Assembly (NCBI RefSeq): GCF_963678635.1
Contig: NC_087062.1
Span: forward strand, 2,604,001 to 2,668,000
Length of the DNA stretch: 64,000 bases
From: Symsagittifera roscoffensis
Taxonomy: Eukaryota; Xenacoelomorpha; Acoela; Convolutidae
Direction: 5' to 3'
Both the position numbers and the translations under genes were made by a program. Below the pieces are notes generated by a model. The model did not search any database and was not told where the DNA came from. It worked only from the letters and a program-made list of their open reading frames with translations. How positions within the stretch are numbered: the first letter of the stretch is position 1; every line of letters begins with the position of its first letter. Shown in pieces: positions 22,479-31,554 of the stretch.

Positions 22479-23149
22479 AATGACTAACATTTTTTGATGG
22501 CGATAACAATTTTTTTTCCAAGTAATTTTGATATTGCCTCAAATTTTTTTTGCATCTCAAATTTTAAAAATAATCATCGTTGAAAATGTTTGCCAAAGTT
22601 TAAAAGTTTGCTACTTTTGTAATACCATTTGTGTAAGACAGCTCTAAGTCAATTCAGGTCGTTTTCTATGCATTGTAAATGCAGAGCTGTCCAACGTTTG
22701 GTGACTCCAGCTCTGCGTAAATCAAGTTCTTTGTCACTTGCGTTCCGGTTACGAACACAACACAAAAATTTTCAGAAATTAAATTCAGAAAAAAAATCAA
22801 ATTTTTTGGTCTATGGAAAAATACTTATCATACAGTTTTCATATTTGGAAAAATTTATATCATAGAGGTTTCATACAATTTTCTGTATGTATGGATTTGT
22901 ATGGAACTGTATGGTAAGAAGTTTTTTTATTTAAGGAAATTGGACGATAAGAATTTTTGGTCAACCCGGGCAAGCGTCAGATTGAGAGGGACGTTATCTC
23001 ATACTAATTTTTTAAGACGAATCATCCACGAGAGAAAGAGCCAACATGGGAGCTTTTCGCCTCTTTGAGGATATATATTGTTGTATATATGTTTAACAAT
23101 TTCAAGCGCTTCTTTTGCTGATATTAGTTATTTTACCCTCAAGCAACGA

Positions 23150-23235
23150 GCACGAATCAGGGTGGGCCCCGAACATCCGACCTTTCGATTCAGAAGCGGA
23201 GACATAACCAGTTCACCACTTTTACCCAATAAGTC
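23150..23235 (-). repeat. tRNA-like sequence (degenerate)
   Basis: The minus strand contains AGTGGTGAACTGGTTA, which resembles an A-box and D-arm, and downstream GGATGTTCGGGGCCC, a weak B-box. The anticodon stem does not pair cleanly. It is probably a SINE head or a tRNA pseudogene. Confidence 0.25.
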
Positions 23236-24076
23236 ACAAGAAGGCCATTCATTTTGATTTGAGTTGCATTAAATTTTTTAAATTTTTTTTAAAATTCTGT
23301 GATTTTCCGATGTTGCCAGGAAAAAACGGTTGGAAACTTTGCAAAAAGGGTTGTGTTTTGTTAGGTAATCAAAAGTAATTTTTTAAGCTTTATTTTAGCC
23401 CTAAATAGTAACTATGTCTAAATTTGGATCACTGCCTATCTACCATTTGCTTGACATAATTGATAATCCGTTACAAATCAAATCATTTCAATTCCTCTGG
23501 CGTTCTTCTGGTTCAAATAGAGGCGCTCAATTTTGAACCAGAGCTCAATTCCTCTGGCTCGGTGATTGGTATTTGTTAAATTAACATCATAAAAGTTATG
23601 TTTAATCTTAATTTTAATTATTCTAATTTTTAGAAAGAAAAGCCTATATTAGCCCGAAATGCTGATTCCCTCCTAGAAATTGTTCACAGTTATAACCACT
23701 ATAACCACAGTTATAATCACTGCAAAGTAAAATTTCGCTACTTGTCAATGCTGCGTTTGAACTATATGTTCTGGGTGGTTAACTGTTTTGAGTCTGATAA
23801 ATTTTCGGTCTGTTAAACACCTTGTCTGCTAAAAGACCTTGGTGTATAAGGTTCTGACAGAAAAAGATGCATCTTGTAAGACTCTGATTTGAGCATGAAC
23901 TTATAAATTCTTACAAGAAAATTTTCGTAGAACTTACTAATAAATTTCGAGTCCAACTAGAGTTCGACTAAGATCTGACAGATTTATGCATTAAGTTACA
24001 AATTCCTCCTAGGAAACTCTAGGAAACTTCGAAGATCTTTCGGAGTCGGCTAACAACGGGCTAGCAATTAAATTAC

Positions 24077-24277
24077 CTGGCGGGGGTTCCAGCGTTGTCT
24101 CCATTGATCCAGAAAGTGACCCAGCTGACTAGTACTAGCGAGGCTGCTGGCACGTACACCTGGTACAGGTAGATGGAGCTGATGCGTCTCAGACTGATCA
24201 GAGCTTCCAGGATTACAAAGTGCTGTTTGCCATAGGCAGCTTCATAAGTGGACACCGACATGTTCAGGATCTCATAA
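24077..24277 (-). CDS. Ligand-gated chloride channel subunit, exon with M1 and start of M2
   Basis: This exon continues the reading frame of the exon at 30902-31548. It opens after the acceptor TTTTCTATTTTAG and closes at CCAG|GTAATT. Its first base completes a codon begun by the last two bases (GG) of the upstream exon, so the phases agree. It encodes the end of the ligand-binding domain, LRRISSIYLYQVYVPAASL at the start of M1, VSWVTFWIN at its end, and GTPAR entering M2. PAR at the -2' to 0' positions marks anion-selective Cys-loop channels (GABA-A, glycine, GluCl types). This is a plasma-membrane pentamer subunit. The next exon (rest of M2, M3, M4) was not found downstream, so the gene is incomplete or broken here. 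Confidence 0.88.
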
Positions 24278-24329
24278 CTAAAATAGAAAAGATGGCCCCG
24301 TATCCGGCGCGAAATTCACGCCAGGAACC

Positions 24330-24529
24330 TGTGAAAAATGCAGGTTCAATATCTTTAATTCACTGAACTAAGATTGACTCGTTTATTCTTTAACGGTTAG
24401 CAACAGTGAATCCAAACATCGCAGACTAAACTTAAGGTTGACAGGTATTAATTAATTAGTAGCCGCACCAGACACATAGCTAACCAATGGCGCCAACACG
24501 TAATATATGATTAGATACTATATATGACA
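24330..24529 (-). repeat. Element 1 3' LTR
   Basis: It matches the 5' LTR at 30276-30474 base for base as far as I can read. In element orientation it begins TGTCATATATAG and ends TTTTTCACA, the usual TG...CA. Confidence 0.92.
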
Positions 24530-24693
24530 TTCCCTCAACAATCAATTTTCAAACAACTGTTTTAAAAATTATCCAACGGAAATGTTTGAGTTTTAGACCA
24601 GCGATAGTCCACCCTCTCCCTGGGCATGAGTTTTAGTTTAACAAGTTTCTTGAGTTTCCTTTTTCACTCCCTCTTTCAAATGTGCCTTCCTGC

Positions 24694-27600
24694 TCAATTA
24701 GTGTCCCGCTCTCTGTCTTCCTCTCCTTTGGATGTTCTCGCTTTCAATATACTATCTATCATAACCCCGCCGAATTTAGATACCGCCGTCCGCTTCCTGG
24801 TACTTTTCCGTGATCCTGTTCCATCTTCTGATTCTTGACTAGAGTATGATACGAGACGTAAGCGTCGTACTCGTTCCCCTTTCTTTTTAGAATGTTTCCC
24901 CCCTCGTCCTTCGTTACTCAAATTTGGGGCACTCCCCCCTTGCTCGTTGCTCATAGTCTGGACCTCCGTGTCCACCCCCTGGGATTTTCCAGCTCCGCTT
25001 CCTTCGGATAAGTTTGGTCTTCCAATTCCGTCTTCTACATCGTTATTCATTTTTGGTTCATTTCCTTCCACATCTCGCCCTGGTGCTATTGTTGAGTTCC
25101 CTGCGTGTTTGGAAATTGTTATTGGCTCGTACTCCGAATCCGAATCGTCCTCCTCCGCTGGTGAAAATTCTCGCACTCTGTTATCAGCCTTACTCTGTGC
25201 GCTTGCTTTACTCTGTGTGCTCGTCCCCGCCGCCTGTTCGTTCGCTGCTCGCTTTAGTTCCGCCCGACGTTGCAATGCACTCATAGCTGGGAGTGGTAGT
25301 GTTAGCTTACTCGCGGTAGTTGGCGCGTTCGATTTGATGACTTTCTCGGCAACCCCACTTTTCCTAAGTACAGAGCCATTTGCTAGAGTTATAGTGTGCT
25401 TAGATTCGCGAATTACTTTTTGGTTTATGGGTCTATACCTTTTATTGCTATCCTTGAGTCGTTGGAACAACAGTTCGGTCCGTTTACTTGGCTGTTTAGA
25501 CTTTCCCCCACAAGCCTGTTTCCCGTCCCCGTCAGCCATTGGTGTTCCATCCGCCGCCGAAACTAGTTGATTTTGTGTCAGTCGCCTAGGGTGATTCATA
25601 TGATCGACATCAAACTCCACGTCGGATCGTTCTTCCCAATCCGTTGCCAAGGGTTGGATGTTCCTCGGAGCTCTGGGGTCAGTAGAATCTAAATAGGCAG
25701 ATTTTTGTTTCAACACTCTGGCCCAGTTTAGGTTTTGCAGGGTTGGCTTTTTCGTAAGATTTCGCAGTACCGTATTGGCTTCTCTGCCGTGATGAGCCTC
25801 AAACGGCGATATCTTGAGAGTAGCATTTGGGGCAAATCTTAGAGCACTCAAGGCTCGTTCTATCATTGATTCTAAGTTTCCACTATCTTTTTCTTTAGCG
25901 TAAGTTAAGACAAAGTTTTTCAGACTGCCAATGGTACGTTCGACACACCCGGTGGCGCGATGATCATTCACGGGTGAATAAATTATTTCAATTCCTTCGG
26001 AATTGCAAAATGATTTAACTGCATTCGATGTGAAACTTGTACCTTGATCCATAAAAATTTTCCTAGGGACACCATGTTGAGATATGTATTGTTTAATGAA
26101 CTTAAGGACCTTGTCGCTTTTATTATTTCCGCAGATCATTGCAGAGGGCCAACGTGAGAATCGGTCAACCGCTACCAAGACATATTTACTTGATTCATTT
26201 AAGTATCTAATTGGACCCCAAAAATCAAGCTGTAGGCATTCGTTCGGCTCGCGTGGTTCATAGATCTTCCCAACATCACCTTTGGCGCATAATGGTTTAA
26301 GGCTTTTACCTGCATCGGTGCATTCCTTGCATCCATCCGCAGCTGCGACTAAACTCCGGTGGAGATAGGGAAACCAGACATCCCTCGCAGCGTCGAACAT
26401 ACTCGAGCGCCCATGGTGAAACGCATGTATCCGATTAACCACAGCCTTCCTGAGTGGTATGGGGATGACGAGTCGTTCGTCCATCCACAGACAATTTTCC
26501 CGCACGTGGAAACCATGTGTGTGCTGTCCGAGGTAGGCACCCATTGCTCTGACCTTCTTTTCCAAATCCGGGTCCTTACTCTCCACCAGTTCTTTTATTG
26601 CGCGCATCTGGGGGTCCCCTTTATAGTTCGCTTCCACGAGCTTCAGGTTGAATAGCTCCGGCAGTGCACTGCTTTTGCGGACTATCTTGCAGTCCCGGGG
26701 GATTACTGACATGATGACGTTCCCTCCTGCTGGGTATGCCGCCGGAAAAATTTCACCTCCGAATGCCGAAGGAATGGAGATGACTGTGTTGCATCGAATG
26801 TCCCTGGTGTGATGCGTCTCCGCCTCCAATCGTGCATCCACAATCTCCACCTCGCTGCTACTGCCGCTCGTTATTTCTGGATGTTTCAACAGTAATTTAT
26901 TTAATTTCTTCAAATTAAGTGATGTCATTGTAGATATGTGTATTTTGTTAGATCGATAACTTGTTTTGTTAAATAGAGGACTACTGTTTACTGTGGAATT
27001 AATATCAGACTCACGTAGTTTACATTCGGTGATTGACTTTACTACTTTTGCGCTTTCCCGGTCATTACACTCAGCTATTCGTTTTAGTGGCTTCTGATTG
27101 GTCAACCGATGGTCACGCGTTTTGACGCCCTCTTCCGGTGGAATGTTAACTTTATCGTTTCCAACTTGAATATCTTTAGCTGAAACAATTGATTCCTTTG
27201 ATGCTTTGATGATCCCTTTATTGGTATCAATATATCCGAGTGAATTGGTAATTGATTTCAATTTTGCCACTGTGAAAGTGTTATCATAAAGACTAACTTT
27301 CGTGGCTTCCCCCACCGGATGCCTTGAAAGGTAATCCGCCAGGCCAATTTTAGCCCCAGGCATGTGTTCAATGACAAAATCAAAGGGGATAATTCTATCA
27401 ATCCAGCGAGTTAATCGACTGAACATAGTCTTGTTTTTCTTATTGTTCCCATTCAATAAAGATAGCAAAGCTTTATGATCTGTCACCACAGTAAATTTCC
27501 GCCCGAAAATATAATTTCTGAAGTATTCGGAGCCCCAAACTACGGCCAGCATTTCTAGCTCATTCGTCGAATATTTCTTTTCGGCCGCATTTAAAAACCG

Positions 27601-30276
27601 GGACGCAAATGATATTGGTCGCCAACCCTCGGTGCCTAGTTGTTCGAGTACCGCCCCCAAACCGTTATGGCTTGCGTCGCACACGATACGTATATCCTTA
27701 TGTACGTCGAAATGCTTAAGTTCTACAATGTTCGCGACTTGTTTCTTAATCGATTCGAACGCTGTTTGGCAGTCAATTGTCCAGAGGAATTCGTTCTTCT
27801 TACTTAGAAGTGGACGTAGAGGCGCCGAAGTTTCCGCTAACGCCGGTAAGTATTTGTGAAGACTATGGATTGACCCCATGAACAATTTCAACTGAGAGAG
27901 CGTTTTCGGGGCGGTTAATTTGTCAATTGGATCTGTTTTCCGCACCATTGGTGTAATCCCTGATTTCGTAATCCGGTGGCCTAACCACTCGCAAGTATTT
28001 TTCGCAAATTGACATTTTTCTAGCTTCAAAGCCATATTTTCTTTATCGAGTTTCGTTAAAATCTTCTCCACTAAAGCGATATGTTCGATCTTGGTACCTT
28101 TCGAAATTACTAATATATCATCAATGAAAGCATGCGCGCACGGAAATTCAGCCAGAATGGCATCCATGACCCGTTGAAATTCCGCCGGCATGGTTGTCAA
28201 TCCGTAGAATCCTGTTTTGAATCGATATGTACCGGTAGAACGGCCTCCCACCAATGAAAAATTGCAATGTTCACTAGTGTTTTCATTTAAAGGAAGTTGA
28301 CCGTATGCGTACGTGAGGTCCATCGTTGTAAAAAAAACATCCCCCTGTTTGCGTTCGCTGATAGTTTGCCCTACGATGTCCATTAGTTCTTCAATATTGG
28401 GCATTTGGTATTTATTCTTATGCACTTGTTTGTTTAGTTCTCTAGATTCCAGTGCAAGTTTAACAGAACCGTCCTTTTTCACGGTGATGACAATAGGTGA
28501 AACAAAATATTTGTCTGAACATTCTTCCAACTTTTGGATATGACCCTGTCCCAACAGTTTTTCAATCTCCTTATCGACTTTTTCCTGTAATGTTATAGGT
28601 ACTCGCCTACCTTTTTGTTGAATTGGAGTTAGGTTTTTGAAGAAATCTGCCTGCACCTTATAATTTCGAATGCGCCCTACCCTGTGAAAAAGATGTTGAA
28701 ATTGCTTACAGAAATGTGTCTGCCACTCATCCAGGTCATTGTCCATCGCCACAGTTCCTTCCGTGGTATGTATGCTTTTCACCCCTTCTGTCGATGGTGC
28801 TTGTACCAGCATCAGTCCTAGTGAGGGCATTAAATCCCTGCCAATAATAGACGGTCGGCACCCTCCGATGACGTTTATATCCGACGAACAAGTCCATCCA
28901 TTGGAATGAAGCGTGACTTGCATCTTTCCCAGAAATTTTAACGGATTGTTTCCGTAATCGCGGAATTGGTCGTCTTGTGGATTCAGCGGTTTCAATTGTA
29001 CGTTGACTGTCCCCAGGATACGTTTTAGTTCCCCAATAGTGAAGATGGATATTGGCGAACCACTGTCAATCCAGGCTTGAGTTGCTTTGCCGTTGATTCT
29101 TAAGGCTAGTTTGGCCCCCGCGACTTTTAATTCCGTTTCCTCCTTCCGCGGAATTGACATAACCACATACTCCGTCGAACTATCCGAATCCCATCCATGT
29201 GCCGGTGTCTTTGAATCAGTCACCCATCCGACAGAACTTCCGTAATTGGATGCACTCTCCTCCGGATAATCTTGGGTAGTCCCGCCATTGGTGTCATCCT
29301 CATTTATCATGCCTACGCGACCCCTATTCGCCGATCGACGTCCTCTACAAGTTCGCTCATAGTGTCCCATTTTCTTGCAAAAATTGCAGGTTACATTTCT
29401 TGCTGGGCACTTTGGAATGTGGTCCGGGGTAAAACCACTCTGGTCGCAATTGTAGCACTTGCGATCTGCTGCTCCTCCGCGGCCCCTTGTGCCGCCCCTG
29501 CCAAATCCACGTCCGCCCCGTTGGAATGGACGACGGTACCCTCCTCTAATTGCGCTTATAGGCTCCGCTTTAATTTGTAGTGAACCCGCTGGTGCCGCAG
29601 TAAGTCCCCCACCGGATACTTTATACGACTTTGCGTATTTGTCCCCCCGTTCATATGACAAAGCAATCCGGTAGACCTCATCTGGTGTCTTAGTTGAACG
29701 GCATAGCTCCGTTTGGGCTTCCTTGTTGGACATATTTACTATGAATACATCACGTAACACCCGTCGTTCCAATGTTCCCAATGAGCATCTAGCGGCTAGT
29801 CCACTCAAAACGGAGTGAAATTCTTCTAGCGTTTCCCCGTCACGTTGTTTCCGAGATAGTAGCTGATACGTCTCGAATGTTTCGTTTCTTTCCTTGCGGA
29901 AAACACTCTCAAATTCATCCAAAACCCGTGGATATCGGGTAGTCGCCAGGTCCAGATGGGGCTTCCGGTTATGTAATTCGTCCTGTCCACGTTCCCCCAA
30001 ACACAAATAGAGGTTAGAAATTAGTGTCTGCTCTGCTTCCACTCGATTTTTCCCATTCACCTCCTCTGGCAGACCGGTAATTTGCGCCTCAGTGAGCGTA
30101 TTAGCAAAATAAAATGCCGTCGGATTGAATGAATGTTTTGCTATTACACCCCAGGTGAATCGTGTAATCCAATGCTCCCACAACATTGGTGCTTCCGTAC
30201 ATTTACTCGGCCAAAATGCCGTAATTCCCAGTGGATTTTTTCCTGATCCCGCGCTTTGTCCTGCTTGCTGCGCCAT
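24694..30276 (-). CDS. Gag-Pol polyprotein of gypsy element 1 (1860 codons)
   Basis: Gag covers about residues 1-330, with the capsid-type motif LLSRKQRDGE near 139-148 and two zinc knuckles (274-290, an atypical C-x2-C-x8-H-x3-C; 297-310, classical CCHC). Protease follows with WIDSGSP near 402-408. Reverse transcriptase has NKYQMPN near 621, TMDLTYAYGQL near 651 and FIDD at 717-720. RNase H has VCDASHNGLG near 865 and TDHKAL near 932. Integrase has the HHCC region near 1283-1319 and catalytic D1351, D1410 and E1446, with exactly 35 residues between the last two. A long charged tail carries HTITLANGSVLRKSG (about 1627-1641) and a basic RKSTRKR-type motif near the end. The ATG uses the last base of the 5' LTR, so there is no leader. 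It would drive reverse transcription and integration of the element. Confidence 0.95.
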   Translation of the reverse strand: MAQQAGQSAGSGKNPLGITAFWPSKCTEAPMLWEHWITRFTWGVIAKHSFNPTAFYFANTLTEAQITGLPEEVNGKNRVEAEQTLISNLYLCLGERGQDELHNRKPHLDLATTRYPRVLDEFESVFRKERNETFETYQLLSRKQRDGETLEEFHSVLSGLAARCSLGTLERRVLRDVFIVNMSNKEAQTELCRSTKTPDEVYRIALSYERGDKYAKSYKVSGGGLTAAPAGSLQIKAEPISAIRGGYRRPFQRGGRGFGRGGTRGRGGAADRKCYNCDQSGFTPDHIPKCPARNVTCNFCKKMGHYERTCRGRRSANRGRVGMINEDDTNGGTTQDYPEESASNYGSSVGWVTDSKTPAHGWDSDSSTEYVVMSIPRKEETELKVAGAKLALRINGKATQAWIDSGSPISIFTIGELKRILGTVNVQLKPLNPQDDQFRDYGNNPLKFLGKMQVTLHSNGWTCSSDINVIGGCRPSIIGRDLMPSLGLMLVQAPSTEGVKSIHTTEGTVAMDNDLDEWQTHFCKQFQHLFHRVGRIRNYKVQADFFKNLTPIQQKGRRVPITLQEKVDKEIEKLLGQGHIQKLEECSDKYFVSPIVITVKKDGSVKLALESRELNKQVHKNKYQMPNIEELMDIVGQTISERKQGDVFFTTMDLTYAYGQLPLNENTSEHCNFSLVGGRSTGTYRFKTGFYGLTTMPAEFQRVMDAILAEFPCAHAFIDDILVISKGTKIEHIALVEKILTKLDKENMALKLEKCQFAKNTCEWLGHRITKSGITPMVRKTDPIDKLTAPKTLSQLKLFMGSIHSLHKYLPALAETSAPLRPLLSKKNEFLWTIDCQTAFESIKKQVANIVELKHFDVHKDIRIVCDASHNGLGAVLEQLGTEGWRPISFASRFLNAAEKKYSTNELEMLAVVWGSEYFRNYIFGRKFTVVTDHKALLSLLNGNNKKNKTMFSRLTRWIDRIIPFDFVIEHMPGAKIGLADYLSRHPVGEATKVSLYDNTFTVAKLKSITNSLGYIDTNKGIIKASKESIVSAKDIQVGNDKVNIPPEEGVKTRDHRLTNQKPLKRIAECNDRESAKVVKSITECKLRESDINSTVNSSPLFNKTSYRSNKIHISTMTSLNLKKLNKLLLKHPEITSGSSSEVEIVDARLEAETHHTRDIRCNTVISIPSAFGGEIFPAAYPAGGNVIMSVIPRDCKIVRKSSALPELFNLKLVEANYKGDPQMRAIKELVESKDPDLEKKVRAMGAYLGQHTHGFHVRENCLWMDERLVIPIPLRKAVVNRIHAFHHGRSSMFDAARDVWFPYLHRSLVAAADGCKECTDAGKSLKPLCAKGDVGKIYEPREPNECLQLDFWGPIRYLNESSKYVLVAVDRFSRWPSAMICGNNKSDKVLKFIKQYISQHGVPRKIFMDQGTSFTSNAVKSFCNSEGIEIIYSPVNDHRATGCVERTIGSLKNFVLTYAKEKDSGNLESMIERALSALRFAPNATLKISPFEAHHGREANTVLRNLTKKPTLQNLNWARVLKQKSAYLDSTDPRAPRNIQPLATDWEERSDVEFDVDHMNHPRRLTQNQLVSAADGTPMADGDGKQACGGKSKQPSKRTELLFQRLKDSNKRYRPINQKVIRESKHTITLANGSVLRKSGVAEKVIKSNAPTTASKLTLPLPAMSALQRRAELKRAANEQAAGTSTQSKASAQSKADNRVREFSPAEEDDSDSEYEPITISKHAGNSTIAPGRDVEGNEPKMNNDVEDGIGRPNLSEGSGAGKSQGVDTEVQTMSNEQGGSAPNLSNEGRGGKHSKKKGERVRRLRLVSYSSQESEDGTGSRKSTRKRTAVSKFGGVMIDSILKARTSKGEEDRERDTN
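30260..30275 (-). other. Primer binding site of element 1, probably tRNA-Ser
   Basis: TGGCGCAGCAAGCAGG directly follows the 5' LTR. From general knowledge, eukaryotic tRNA-Ser acceptor ends such as CCTGCTCGCTGCG-CCA would pair at all but about one position. The site lies inside gag codons 1-6. Confidence 0.7.
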
Positions 30277-30474
30277 GTGAAAAATGCAGGTTCAATATCT
30301 TTAATTCACTGAACTAAGATTGACTCGTTTATTCTTTAACGGTTAGCAACAGTGAATCCAAACATCGCAGACTAAACTTAAGGTTGACAGGTATTAATTA
30401 ATTAGTAGCCGCACCAGACACATAGCTAACCAATGGCGCCAACACGTAATATATGATTAGATACTATATATGAC
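30276..30474 (-). repeat. Element 1 5' LTR
   Basis: It matches the 3' LTR but lacks its first T; the base outside is A. Its last base is the A of the gag ATG. Confidence 0.92.
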
Positions 30475-30532
30475 TATATAGGCAGCTTCATAAGTGGACT
30501 ATATAGGCAGCTTCAATACTATATATGACTAT
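30475..30532. other. Templated filler at the 5' junction of element 1
   Basis: The filler is built from short copies of nearby DNA: a 22-base copy of host 24232-24253, a second shorter copy of the same host stretch, then a 14-base copy of the LTR end (ATACTATATATGAC), joined by TAT. Such mosaic filler is characteristic of polymerase-theta-type end joining or template switching. Confidence 0.8.
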
Positions 30533-30630
30533 ATAGGCAGCTTCATAAGTGGACACCGACATGTTCAGGATCTCATAACTAAAATAGAAAAGATGGCCCC
30601 GTATCCGACGCGAAATTCACGCCAGGAACC
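30533..30630. repeat. 98 bp duplicated host flank carrying a decoy splice acceptor
   Basis: This copies 24232-24329 with one base changed (G24307 to A30608). It includes the first 46 bp of the M1 exon and its acceptor, so a second CTATTTTAG|TTATGAG stands at 30578-30579 on the minus strand. Splicing from the upstream donor to this copy would add about 28 codons and then reach TGA inside the filler. Confidence 0.9.
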
Positions 30631-30901
30631 GAATAGCGGTAGTGTTTAATACCTAACACTAGTTATAAAAAGCTAATATAATTCGTTATCTTGTTTAAAA
30701 AATGCTAAAAAACCAAAAAAAAAATTCAAAGATGTGAAAAAAGTACCAAAATGTATTCAATAAAAGGTGTAAATCAGTGATAATCATTCGCAGTGACTAC
30801 TAGCATGTTTTCTCGTGTGTTTGGAGTGATTGACACTTCACAGAACTGTGATCTATTTGACACATAATTTGGACCTGTTTTACTATAAAATATTCACAAA
30901 C

Positions 30902-31548
30902 CCCAGCTCCGACAGTTTGTCGTAAGCGACTGGGAACTCCACGCCGGCGTCCATCCAGTGCAGAGATATGAACTCCTTGGAGAAACCGTAACTCGACAGA
31001 ATGATCCGACAACTTGTATTGTCGAAGGGAAAGTACCAGATATCCGGCTTGCAAGGAGCCGTAACTCTTATTTTCTGGTCAAACGTCACTTGGCCCGAAG
31101 TCTCGAAATGTAAATATTGAGCTATGTTGTTATAGATTACTGTTTTAGCCAGTATAAAGTAGGTGTCAGGGGTCCAGCCGAAATTGGCGATGTCTTCGCC
31201 GCTTAATTTTAAGGACTCATTTCTCGTTTGATTTGAGTTCCATATTTGAGTCATGTAAAGGTCAATTGTTGAATCGATATTGGTGATATCTGTGATACTT
31301 TCCATGGCTATTTTCACCCCGATATCCAACGTCGAGGTCACACTTGGGGGGAGACTTCGTTTTTCAATGAGGAACTGTTTGTCTCGTACAAAATCTAAAG
31401 GGATTCCCTCTGTCATGTAAATGACGTTCGACTTGTGCTGAATTCCGCTATCGATTAAAAGCGGCCAAGTGACAAAAATTATAATCAGTTTTGGAACCAC
31501 GAAGCTCAAATGAAGTAAATTCACTAATGAGCTCATTTTTGAACTCAT
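30902..31548 (-). CDS. Ligand-gated chloride channel subunit, first exon (signal peptide and ligand-binding domain)
   Basis: The frame opens at ATG 31548 (an in-frame ATG at 31536 is equally possible) with a hydrophobic signal segment, LSFVVPKLIIIFVTWPLL. The ligand-binding domain follows: SVTSTLDIGVKIAMESITDI (loop D side), WTPDTYF (loop A), and the Cys-loop CKPDIWYFPFDNTSC with exactly 13 residues between the cysteines and the conserved FPFD. SSYGF and LHW follow as in GABA/glycine-type receptors. The donor GG|GTTTGT at 30901 gives a phase matching the exon at 24077-24277. The product should bind a neurotransmitter outside the cell and open a chloride pore. The exact ligand cannot be told. 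Upstream non-coding exons were not identified. Confidence 0.88.
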
Positions 31549-31554
31549 TTTCAA

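Larger units (their letters stand above)
21143..24076. other. AT-rich stretch, no gene seen apart from tRNA-like pieces
   Basis: I looked here for the missing M2-M4 exons of the chloride-channel gene that ends at 24077 and found none. Short open frames lack recognisable motifs. A small 10 bp hairpin, CTGGTTCAAA/TTTGAACCAG, lies near 23507-23540. Confidence 0.5.
24330..30474 (-). mobile_element. Ty3/gypsy LTR retrotransposon, element 1, apparently complete
   Basis: The element has two LTRs of about 200 bp that appear identical, a primer binding site directly after the 5' LTR, a single uninterrupted gag-pol ORF with RNase H before integrase (the Ty3/gypsy order), and a polypurine tract (GAGGGAA, minus strand, 24530-24536) against the 3' LTR. 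Identical LTRs and the intact ORF imply a recent insertion. The 3' LTR starts TGTCAT and ends TCACA; the 5' LTR lacks the first T. No ordinary 4-6 bp target duplication is present. The 3' LTR abuts host GGAACC, and the same GGAACC occurs at the other side only after 156 bp of filler and duplicated host sequence. Confidence 0.95.
24278..30901 (-). other. Intron of the chloride channel gene, occupied by gypsy element 1
   Basis: The donor is GG|GTTTGT at 30901 and the acceptor TATTTTAG at 24278. The 6624 bp intron is almost entirely element 1 plus its repair scar. Without the insertion and the duplicated flank it would be only about 320 bp. Element and host gene lie on the same strand, so element splice or poly(A) signals could act on the host transcript. 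Confidence 0.8.

Noticed and set aside
24947-25570. 207-codon plus-strand frame and other plus-strand frames over the gypsy elements
   Set aside because: They are antisense shadows of the gag-pol ORFs, which have clear domains and catalytic residues.
30260-30275. Primer-site sequence TGGCGCAGCAAG as an internal Pol III A-box or a piece of initiator tRNA
   Set aside because: The resemblance to D-arm sequence is real, but position right after the LTR and start with TGG are explained by a tRNA primer binding site. No B-box follows.
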